Below, piece after piece: positions 12,301 to 24,300 of a stretch of 64,000 nt of DNA (positions are counted from its first letter, which is position 1; every line of letters starts with the position of its first letter). The notes beneath the pieces are model-generated. The model had not been told where the DNA came from, did not search any database, and saw only the letters and a program-made list of their open reading frames with translations. The position numbers were made by a program, and so were the translations under genes. Source of the DNA: Vicugna pacos (lineage: Eukaryota > Chordata > Mammalia > Artiodactyla > Camelidae). The DNA is taken from NCBI RefSeq assembly GCF_048564905.1, contig NC_132988.1, positions 76,130,001 to 76,194,000 of the forward strand, written 5' to 3'.

Positions 12301-15300
12301 TTTAATTGCATGGAATTAATCTAGATACTGTTTGAATTGAGTGTAATTGCTGCACTTAGGCATGGGTTAAGATAAACTGTTTTCAAGAAGAGAAGAGATT
12401 CCTAGAGTTTCGATTTTTCTATTACCTGAAGCTGAATAAGCATTAAGAGATCCAAATGCTCATCTTGGCTGAACTGCTTACTAATAAAGTCATCTAATAT
12501 TACTAGACCTAGTTTATTCCTCTGTCAGATGTGTTAAACCACATCTACTGTGCTGGTCTCACAGGAAGATGGTGAAACCTAATTGAGAAAATGAATGTGA
12601 AAATTCATTAAAAGCTTAGAAGCCCTAATATTTTAGAGATTATCTCTCTAGCTTCCTTCAAAACCTTAAACACACCTAAAAATCCTAATAGTGTGCAATT
12701 GTTTGTAGCACAAAGGCTGTGTCTGGGAGGCAATGTAAAATGAAAAGGTGGTAGTCCTCTTACAAGGTGTGATATCCCAAACCTGCGTTCAAGAAGTTAC
12801 CATTTCTGTCCTGACTTTGGTGGCTTAGTGGAGCAGGATCGCACTTTTCATAGTGATTTCTTGAGGTTATTTGTTCTCAAAGTCTGGTCCCTGGATTAGC
12901 AGCATCAGCATCACCTGGGAACTTGCTAGAAATTCTCCAGCCCACCACCCCAGCTATCTGAATCACACACTGAGGGTGAGGCACAGAAACCCCTGCTTTC
13001 ATAAGCCATCAGGGTGATGCTGATGCATGTCTGAGATACTGTGCTCTGAGCTCAGGTCCCTGGAGCTCTGACTATCTTATAACTAGCGTCTGAAATCTAC
13101 GATTGACTAACGTCTCATCTGGACAAATGGTCCAATTTACATAAGGGCAAGTTTCTTTCACTTTGGAAGGTATATTAATGTCTTTATGACAGTTTTGCCC
13201 TGGGGAGAAGTTCAAAAGTAAGTTAATAAAGATGTCTTACTCTTCTTTCACAGCTGCAGTGAGTTTGGGGCCTGATAGTTTTGCTAGAAAGAGGATGATG
13301 GAGTGGGGGCCAAGTCTCTGGAGAGCAAAGAGCATATCTCATTTCATGCTTGTATTCTGAGGACCTGGCATAGTTTACCACACAGTAGGCACTCGAGAAA
13401 TACTTCAGTTGAGCTGAGTTAGATGTTCAAGGGACTAGATAAGAAAAGATAGTTAAAAAAAAAAAAAGCTAGTAGAAAAGCTACCAGCCAGGCAAAGGAT
13501 GCTTTAAAAATAAACTTGCCATGAAAGGATTTCCCAGGAGGCATTTTACCACATATATATTGTATGACAGCACTGTTCTACTTCATATACCACTGTTCTA
13601 GTGATGCTTTTTCTCTGACGAGCGGAAAGTAAACTCCAAACAGTGCTTATACCCAAGAAGGCCTTTTGCTGACTTTGTGAACTTGAAACTTCTTGAAAGT
13701 TTTTTCCCTTTGGTGTTAAGTAGGAAACACTTTAGAATCTGGTTAAGTTTACACAGTTGCTCATTTGACACACTTAACAAATATTTTTCAGAAGATCAAT
13801 GCCCCAGACTGTGCAAAGGCCTAGGAGTTCAAAGATTTATTAGAACATAGGTCTGCCCTCTGAGAGCTCACAGTCTAGGAATGCCCTTGGGTGGAGGCTA
13901 AGAGTAGATAAACTGATTAATGAATATTTTGCTGTTCTAGAAAAGAGTACATTATATCATCTTTGGCCATGTCTTACTTTGGACATAGAGACTGGTTGTT
14001 TTGAGATCCCATAAAACTCAGTCATTTGACTGGGACTCCACAAGAAAAACAAAATTCTGTGACTTTGTGTTCTATTTAGAATCTCTCTGTCTTGCGTTTG
14101 TCTAGAAGCTGAAGGTGGCAGATAGAAGCTGCAGCCTTGACTCTGCCAAGCAGCAACCATTCAGCCAGTGGCTCCAGGTGTATGTGGCCCTGTCCTAGGC
14201 ACCCCTGGCATTTCCAGCAGCTGTGCTTTGTTTGGAGAAAGAGGTGGAAAAAGAGTTGTTCTTAGTTACATATTTTCTGTATGACTAAAATGTTTTCCCT
14301 GCTTCCTGGGGATTTAACTAATCATCAAGATTTCATTTAGTCTATTTGTTTTAAAGTCAGACTTTACATAGAAAGCTTTCCATTGTACATTCTATTTCCC
14401 TTTGAAAACGTTCTGTGTGGGCCGGCACGAAGGTGAACTTCCACTTACCGCTCCCTGGGCACTGCCTCGGCTACTCCTTGAGAGGAACCGAACTGTTGCA
14501 ATAGGATGGCTGGGCCCAAGTCACAGTCTCCTTGCTGAATCCTTCGTTTCATGAGGTGCAGGTGCTTTCTTTTCAGATGAAAACAGAAATAAATCTCCTA
14601 CTTTTATCTAATAATCAAACTAAAAAAAAAACCCAAAAAAACCCCATCCATATGGGTAATAGAAGACCTGGGTTCCTCTCCAAAATCAGTGCTTACTGGC
14701 TGGCTGACTTTTATGGTCCTTCATTTTTGTATTTCTGCAATTAATAGGTTGGACTAAATCTGTTTATTCATGAAAGAAGCGTTTATTGAGCACCGCTAAA
14801 GAGTAGCTGGGGGTAGAAGAGTCTGATGTCATCACTACAGGGCTTTGTCTTTAAGGAATTTATGGAAGGAACAAAGATGATGAAAAGAGTAAAAGAGGCA
14901 GGGTCTGATCCAAGGGAGTGGGCTACCATGACAAGTTTGCCTCTGCTTTGCTTTAAAAACCAAACCTAGACATTCCAGGAGAACTAGGCTGGATGAAGGC
15001 ATTTCAAGAAGTGGCAGCCGCTGCAAAATCCTAACAGCTGTGCAAAGGAAAGGGTGTCTTGTTCTGAAACTTACCTGACTTCTAAACCCACTTTTATTTC
15101 ACTGATATTATGACTCCAGAAAATTCAAAATAAGACTATAATGCCAACAGCGGTTCATCCCAGCTTGACAGCTGTAGGTGTAGTCTCAGCAAGGAAAATC
15201 CACGCTCGGGCTGCTGCCTGCAAACAGTAAGAGAACAGCGCCACCTATTGGTAGTTATATTTTGACAGCAAATACATTCTTCGTGAGGAGCTGGGAATAA

Positions 15301-18300
15301 AGTCTACTGTAGTTCCTTGCAAGGGATCTGAGAAGTTATCCCGTTCACCTTTCATGCCTCCCCTCCCATAAAGTGATCCTCCTTTAATAGTCTTGAATTG
15401 TGACCACCTATCTCCTGTCTGCCTGTTCCCACAGAGGGGTCTCACCGTCAGGCTGGACACTTAGAAAGTCATTACCTACGTTGACCTGGATTCTGACTGC
15501 ATTCAACTGTCACCTCTAGACTTAATTCTTATCTTTGACACTGAAAGAAAACCTCTGATCTCTCTGAATCTCTCTGCAGCCCCTCCAGCATTTGCAAACA
15601 ATTCTCATGTCCCTGCTTAATCTTTTTTTTCCCTTCCTCCAAGCCGTGCATTTTCTATTTATTCAGCTCAAATTTGTAAGAGAGAATTTTAAGACCAACT
15701 TCTTGGTTACTTTCCTAGTTGCTCTCTTCTGTGTCAAAAACTAGTTAAAATGAGAGCACCCAGAATTAAACATGCCACTCTAGATACAATTGGATTGGTG
15801 TGGCATACGTTAATGTTTTCTAGTAGATGTAAACTGCAAACAGCCTAAAAATATACAAGCTTTTGTTTTGTAACCTGATAACATCCACTGTGTTTTTTTA
15901 ATATTATCGTATCAGTTTGTTCTTATTAATCAGAAAGTATACCTCCATGTTCTGATTCAATGATTCCAAACAGGGAAGTATCAGAATATTTCAGAATAGA
16001 AGTAGTGAACACAAAAGCATATTTTTACTCACCGGTATTTCAGTATCAATATCTTCTCCTTAGATAAATCAATGCTATTCATGGGGAAGAAAGAGAAGGC
16101 TACTGCCAAACTCCTGTTCTTCAGTATATGAGAAGAGACCTATTTGAAAAGTTATGTTCGCAATGCGACAATTAATGTATGTATGTTCATGTATAACTGA
16201 AAAATTGCACTCTACACTGGAATTTGACACAGCATTGTAAAATGACTATAACTCACTAAAAAATGTTTAAGAAAAAGAAAAATGAAAAGTTGTATTAATA
16301 TAAGATCTAAAAAATTAAAAAAGCACTAGAGTAGTTGGATAATGTTACCACATAATTCAACTTGCAGGGAAGTATTTATCTTATTCTTATTGATTCCTCT
16401 AGCCTCACTTATTCAACTTCAGACAACTCCCTCTCCCTCACCGCTGTTTTTGTCCACTGTAAATACTATTTGGTGGCTTTGGTGGTGGGGCGGTGAGGGG
16501 AAGAACATTGACTTGCACAGAAATGAAATGCTTTAAAGTCAGAGTGGGTAAAAATAAAGTATGGATTAGAGACGTCAGGGCAAGTTTTGTGGGATGGTTG
16601 AGACTTCTAGTTCATTGTTTTAAAAAAGGAAAGGAGGAGGGAGATGTAGGTCAGGCAGAGGTCATGGGTCCCCTCACCTGGGTGGAAACAGCGCTTGTGC
16701 TGGGCATGATACAACACCTTTAGTTAGGAGCTAAATGTGAATTGGCCATTTCTTTTCTGAAGTTAGACAGGTTCGATGTCGATAAGGACTTCAAATAACT
16801 AAGTTAATTTGGGATATTTTTATAAGTTTCTGTTTGAAACATTGACAATATTACGTATGCAAAAGCTCCCAGGTGTCAGCACTGCCTACACCCAACACAT
16901 CCTTTTCCCCTCATTCTTAAAAGTCTGGTTCACAGGTTACATCTTCCCTCTGTGTTCCTCTTCCTCTTACTTGGGGAAAGTTAACTGCTTCCTCCTCTGT
17001 GCTCCAAGGACATAATTAATACCTTTGACAGTAAGTAGCATCATCACAGCATAACTACCTGCATATTAATTCTTAATCTTTTCCCCCAGCCCCAGTCTGG
17101 ACAACAGTGGCCACTAGGCAGCCCTAAGACCCAGCCAAGGGTCCAGCACCTAATAGGTGTTCAACTGCAAAAAACATTTGTTTTGTTTAGCTCCTGTTCA
17201 TTGTTGCTTGCAGTGGCTGTGTGTGTGTAATACACAAATAACATAGCTGAAGCTACATATAGAATCACATAAAACACTATTACTCAACTGCCCATTTAAC
17301 TCTGTGTTAGAGCAGTTAGTTGGTCTTAGACTGTTGATTGCAGATTGAACCAATTAGCTACAGCTGGAGGGAAAATTTAAAAGCAATTGCCAAAATTATC
17401 TTTATCTAACATGTTCTTGGTAAAGGAAGGTATGTTTCATTCCAAAAAAGAATCTTTTGCCCAATTTATTTTTGGTTTGCATATGCATGTTTAAGAAATT
17501 CCTAATTCTTCACTGCATTTAGAAAAAAAATGCTTTTTTCCTTTCCTTTTAGACTATATGAGCACAAAACTGGTGGTCATTCTAGACCACCACTGTCCAA
17601 GAAGAATTAAATTTGAGCCACAGATGTGACCCACATATGTAATTTTAAAATTTTAGTAACCACATTAAAAAATATGAAAAGCCAAATGTGAAATTAATTT
17701 CAATAATGTATTACCAGCAGGGTGTCCGAGAATTCACCTCAGTTCTAACACTGTCTACCCAGACATCAAATCCCATAGGTAAAGGGCTCAGTCCCACAAG
17801 ACTGCCCTCCACCTCAGGCGCCAATTCCAAACCCAGGTTGTTTTCAGTGCTTCTGACCAACTGGCTGAGGATTGGAGGTTCCCGCAACCCCCTCCCTGGA
17901 TCTGATTAATTTACTAGGGTGGCTCACAGAACTCAGGCAACCTATTTGCTCACTAGTTTACCAGTTTAGTATAAAAGGCTATATAACTCAGGAACAGCCA
18001 GATAAAAGCGATGCACAGGGCAAGGTAGAGGGAAGGGCTTGACGCTTCCACGCCCTTTGTGGGTGCACTGCTCTCCCCAATTTCCACGTGTTCTCCAACC
18101 CGGAAGCTCTTCAAAGCTTGTTTTTTGGTAAGTTTTTATGGCGGCTGCATTATGTAGGCATGGCTTATGAAGTCATTGGCCATTGGTGATTAACTCAGCC
18201 TCCAGCGCCTTTCCCTACACCAGAGGTTAGGGGGTGGAGCTGAAAGTGCCAACGCTCTAGTCACAGGATTGTTTCCCCTGGCAACCAGCCCCCACTCTTA

Positions 18301-21300
18301 GGTGGCCTCCAAAAGTCACCTCAGCAACATAACAGAAGACATTTCTGGCTCTCATCACTTAGGCAATTCCAAGGGTTTTAGGATCTGTGCCACAAACAGG
18401 GATGAAGGCCAAATATATATTTTTCATTAAAAGTCACATTATCACAATATTTAACCCAGTGTATCTAAATATTATCACTTCAATACATAATTAATATAAA
18501 ATATATTAATTTAATATTGTACACTCATTCTGTGCTGAGTCTTTGAAATACAGTGTATTTTACACTTACAGCACATCTCAATTCAAACTTAAGTGATTAG
18601 TTGCTATCATATTGGACATTACCATTCAACTTAGCTGACATTCATTGAGATTTTTCTTATGTGCGATATGTATTACCTACATTCTTCCAATTAATTCTCA
18701 CAACGATTCTGCCATTAATACTATTGGGCTCATTTTACAGATGAGCAAACTGAGACTTAAAGAGTTTAGGTAATTTGCCTGAGGACAGTTGTTGGGTGTG
18801 GTGGAGCTGAGCCTGGATCACAGGGCTTTGACTTAAAGTAAGGCATTGAATTAAAATTAAAACACCCAAAGAGACAGTATGGCAGATTCTGAGATATTTA
18901 TGAGAAGATATTGAAGGTTAGACACAAAGTGGAGTCTAGTTAACAGCAGGTCACAAGGTATCTGGGAAAATGTTTGAAAGAAGGCAATATTTGCAAGCAA
19001 AATGTGGGGGAAAAAGGAGCTGGACTGGCTTCCCCGGTAAGACTCTACCACCCACATCCCTCTGAGTTCATTTCTTCCCGGCCAGCGTGTTCGTTTGGCA
19101 ACCATCCGATTGCCACATACTTAGAACAGAGTGACGTCTCTTCCTTCCATTTTAAACTTCCATCTGGGCAAAAGTATATGCTCTGGTGACTGGTATGAAT
19201 TAAAGCTGGAGTCTCTGAACAAGCCTGATGCGTGGCTTTGTTATAGAGGTCTGTATAATATTATCCTGGTGTCATGGATTACACAAATGTGCACAAATGG
19301 CAGTTTCCTCCTTTTCCTTCACACAGTGTTAGAAATGAGTAAAATATGTATCTCACTGCACTTCCCTTGTACTTGGGGACTCAATGAACTCATTATAAGT
19401 TTCCAGATCTTTTTAAAATGTTTTATTTTTTTCTGAAATATGGTTTTGATCAAGAACATAATTTCACGATTGCGTGTATGTTTCTGAAACAAATATGTAT
19501 GTGAAACAAGTGCACGGAGGAGGGCTCAGGCTCTGGTGACCGATCCCAGGACCGGGGATTCTTGAGTCCAACCTCAGCCTTACCATTAGCTCATTCGATG
19601 ATCTCAAGAGCAAGAACCAACTTCTGCCCTTACTAATCAGTCGCCTCTTCTGTTACCTTCATTTCTGCATTTGAAGAATTGGAAATACAGTTGGCCAGTT
19701 TCAGTCATTTGGTCAAACTCTACAGAAGCAATTCAAGTTAAACCCATGTAATGTCATAAACTTTAGACAAGCTCCACAACAGCATTAATTCTTTAGGACA
19801 CTTTTGAAAGCGTGGCTCATTTTTTTAGCTATATTCTCTGAACACGGAGACATATGGTCTTGCTTATCTACCCTCATCCTGCACCCTTAACTTTGTGAAG
19901 CAGGTAGAAGAAGGTGTAATCCCTGTGTTATGGTCAACACCAGCACTAACAGCAATAATAATAATTTGTCCTGAAGAAACACTTACCGGATGGATTTACA
20001 CTTAGGAATGGATTTACACACATCTCATTTAATTCTGATGACAGGAGAAGGCACTCTTCCACTTTGTGAATGAAAAATGGAACTTTTCCTCCCAAAGTTA
20101 CATAGTTAATAAGTGACCGAGTCAGTCTTTGAGTCAAGGTGAGTCTCCTTTCACCAATGCTGGTAACCAGTGGGCTCTGCCTCACATAAGATGCTCTTGT
20201 GACTCTGGGCCAAATTTATAGGAATATTTCTCGGTAATCTCTGATTTAAAAGCCAGAGCTCTCAGCTCTCACACCACTGAGTTCACTACTGTATAAAGGA
20301 AAGAGCAAAAGACTAAAAATGTCTGATCCTTGCTGTGATATTTATCCGGTTTATAAAATTACTCCTGTTATCTTTTTGTTTGGTTGCAGTGAAAATCACA
20401 TAATTTAAAAATAGTTATTTTTAATTGAGCAGTTCAGTGGCGTTTGATACCTTCACGATGTTGCGTAATGACCAAGTCTACCTAGTTCCAAAATATTTCT
20501 CTCATCCCAAAGTCAAACCCCCTGCCCATCAAATGGTTTCTCCAAACCCCTCCCTCTCCTCAGCTCCTGGCCAACACTAGTCTGCATCCTGTTTCTAGCG
20601 ATTTACCTGTTCTGAATATTTCACATAAATGGGATCATACAACATGGGATCTTTTGTGTATGGCTTCTTTCATTTAACACAGTGTTTTCAAGGTTCATCC
20701 ACATTGTAGTATCTATCAGTACTTCATTCCTTCGCATGGCTGGATAATATTCCATTATATGACTGTATTACACCTTACCATTGATCCATTGATAGACATT
20801 TGAGTTGTGTCTACCTTTTGGCTATTGTGAAGAGTAGTGCTGCTTTAAACACACACGTACATGGACTTGTTTGAATACTTTCAGTTCTTTGGGGTTTATA
20901 CCTAAGAGCTGAATTGTGGCGTCTCATGTTGTTACTATGTTTAACTTTTTGTGGAACCACCAAACTGTTTCCTACAGTAGCTGAACCATTTTACATGCCA
21001 AACAATAATGTAAAAATGTTCCAATTTCTTCACAACCTCACTAACACTTGTTATTTTGTTTTGTATTATTATAGCCAGCCTAGTGTGTGTCAAATGGCAC
21101 CTCATTGTGGTTTTGATTTGCACTTCCCTGATGACTAATGCTGCTGAGTATCTTTTCATGAGGCTGTTGGCTCTTTGTACATCTTAGGATACATGTCTAT
21201 TTGATTCATTTACCCATTTTCTTTATTGGTTTGTTTTGCTGTTGTTGTTGAGTTGCAAGAGTTATTTTTATCCTCTGGGTACTAGATTTTATCATATATA

Positions 21301-24300
21301 TGATTTGAAAATATTTTCTCCATTCTGTCAGTTGTACAGACTTTCTTGATAATGTTTTCTGATGCACAAAATTTATAATTTTGATGAAGTCCAGTTTATC
21401 TGTTTTATTGATTTATCTGTTATTTTCTTCTGTTAATTACACTTTTGGTGTCATATTTAGGACTCCACTGTCAAATCCAAAGCCAAGAAGATTTTCCTCC
21501 CAGTTTTCTTCTAAGAATTTTAGGGTTTTTAATTTAAATCACTGGCTTATTTTGTATATGATGTGAAGCAGGGGTCCTATTTACTCCTGCTTACTTTCTT
21601 TTTTTTTTTTCCTTCCTAGGAATCCTTGAAACCACAGAACTGCATATTTTTAACTTGACTTCTCTAACCAAGTCTGAAAACATTTTATCTGCCACACTGC
21701 ATTTCTATATCGGAGAGCTAATAAATATCAGCCTGAGTTGTCCAGTGTCCCAAGGATGCTCACATCATGCTCAGAGGAAGCACATTCAGATTGACCTCTC
21801 TGCATGGGTCCTCAAATCCAACAGAAACCAAAGTCAACTCCTGGGTCATCTTTCAGTGGATGTAACCAAACCTCATCGAGACTTTGTGTCCTGGCTGTCT
21901 AAAGACATCACTCAAGTTTTGAGGAAGGCCAAGGAAAATGAGGAGTTTCTCATAGGATTTAACATTACTTCCAAAGGACAACAGCTGCCAAAGAAGATGA
22001 TGCCCTTTCCTGAGCCTTATATCTTGGTGTATGCCAATGATGCTGCCATTTCTGAGCCAGAGAGCGTGGTGTCAAGCTTGCAAGGACATCGGAATTTCCC
22101 CACTGGAGCTGTGCCCAAACTGGATAGCCGTATCAGGGCTGCGCTTTCTATTGAACGAAGGAAGAAGCGCTCTGCTGGGGTCCTGCTGCCTCTGCAGAAC
22201 AACGAGCTTCCTGGGGCAGAGTACCAGTATAAGGAGGACGGGGTATGGGAGGAGAGAAAACCTTACCAGACTCTTCAGACTCAGCCCCCTGAGAAGAGCA
22301 AGAACAAAAAGAAACAGAGAAAGGGACCTCACCAGAAGAGCCAGACGCTCCAGTTTGATGAACAGACCCTGAAGAAGGCAAGAAGAAAGCAATGGATTGA
22401 ACCTCGCAACTGCGCCAGGCGATACCTGAAAGTGGACTTTGCGGATATTGGCTGGAGTGAGTGGATTATCTCCCCCAAGTCCTTCGATGCCTATTACTGC
22501 TCCGGCGCGTGCCAGTTCCCCATGCCGAAGGTAGTCGTGGTTCTTTGTCCTGTGCTTCCTCTTTCCATAGGGTAGAAAGACACGAGTTGAGTGTGTGTTT
22601 TCATTTACAGAGTCCACGTGGACCTTTATTTATTGCATTCTAAAGTGTAATTGGTTACATGGTTATGCTTGGCTTTTCTTTAATGGTTGTTAGAGTAATA
22701 TGAAGTCAATATTGGTATGAAGAAGGATATGAGGAAAAAATGTGTGTGTAAAACATATTTTTCTCTTTGCTTCCAAACACTGTGCATATTTAGCTACATG
22801 GTCGCATGCGAATTAACACCTGTCCACAACAAGCAAGCCCCAAATGGTAGAAGGCTGATCTTTGAGGGGTACTCAGGGAATGAGTGAATGTCATGAGAGC
22901 AAAGGGAAGGACTAATTGGATTGATACCATGATGCAGAACATTTTAGTAGTCTCTTGTGAGATGAATTGTCACCATGGGAGTCAGAATCCAGATTAGGCC
23001 AGGTAAGCTTGCCTCAGGAAATCCACCAGATGCTTATTTCATTTGCTTCCCTGAAAATAGCAGAAAAAGAAGTCATAATAGGATACAATGACTCTGTAGA
23101 CTTCTAAGACTTATTTCAACCTCTCAGAGCTTACCAGTGTCTCTTCCAGAATCAATAGGGACTGAACCTTATCATATCAGAACTCAGGATCCTGACAAAA
23201 TATATCCTCAGAAACCTCCACAGCTCAACCTCCATCTTGCATAGCAAGTCCAAGTGACTGGTATCTTTGGATTTAAAGTAAATAATATATTTACTTTAAG
23301 CCCTCTGGTCTTCAGTTAAGTTTGTTGCTGCACTTCCATTCTTAGCTTGTAACAATTTGAATCTCTGTTATACAATGAAAAGGGGTGCTAGGAATAAAAT
23401 TCAGAGGAAGAATAGTGGGGTTTTTTGTTTTGTTTTCTTTTCTTTTTTTTTTTTTTTTTTGCAAAGCTTGAAGTGAATCAACTCTGGCTGTGGTATGTTA
23501 ATTGAGAAAAAATCCCTTTGCCTCAAAAAGTGACCGACTTCCGCTGATAGATCTTTAAAGTAGCATGTTCATGTTGCAGTCTTGTGGCCACTGGGATGCT
23601 TCATGTAACACACACGTAAAGCAAAGGGCCAACTAAACAAGGCCAGGTCGGCCTCAGGTCAGGAACTTGATTGAAATCCCATTTCGACACTCAGAATGTC
23701 TCAGAAGGACACGCATTCTAAATTTTCTCGACCTTGTGGATTCCATGTTTTGTGAATCCAAACACAAAGTAAGGATTATATACATTTACAGTGACATAAA
23801 CAGCCTTACCTTGTCTAAATATTCATAAAGGAATTTTACTGATCAATCAAAACTTGCTCAAACTGGGATAGAATTTAAAACACACAGCCAAGATGCCCAG
23901 AATAACAGGCGATGATGAATCTTTACAGTGTGGCTTGCTTTGTGGCATTGAGAAGTAGAAACAGATTAAAAACGGGTTAAAAACAGATTAAAAATCTAAA
24001 CCTGGGGTGACTGATTTTAAATGAGTCTCGGAGTCTTCCAAATCATTCCTCTCACTCTCACAAACTGATTTCTTCTAGGTAGCCTGGGGAAGACACTTTT
24101 CTCTTCCCTCTTGACTCCAGAGTTTAGGGCCCAGGGAGCCATGATAACGTGGAGATACTCAAGCCGGTTAGCTTTTCCACCTTCCCCTCGGGAGACGGAG
24201 ACCTAGCCTGGTCCCCACGGCTCTCCCAGCTTGCCTCTCCCACCCCCTGTTGGCTTTGCTTTCGTTCACTGTTTCAAAGCCTCGCTGTTGCTTCAGTTAT

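Larger units (their letters stand above)
6270..21619 (+). other. BMP3: BMP3 intron 1
   Basis: A 15.35-kb intron with GTGAGT donor and CCTAG acceptor. It holds repeats (listed separately) and stretches of apparently unique sequence, for instance 6310-10000, 11100-12870 and 13100-16150, in which I recognise no exon or RNA gene. A strong CTCF-like motif lies at 15237-15251. Confidence 0.9.

Noticed and set aside
22531-22575. Read-through of BMP3 exon 2 into intron 2 giving an alternative C-terminus
   Set aside because: The frame stays open for only 14 more codons, while the GTAGTC donor and conservation with human end exactly at K412. Such a product would lack four of the seven cystine-knot cysteines.
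22072-22617. 181-codon minus-strand frame opposite BMP3 exon 2
   Set aside because: It is the antisense shadow of a highly constrained coding exon; no independent evidence of a gene.
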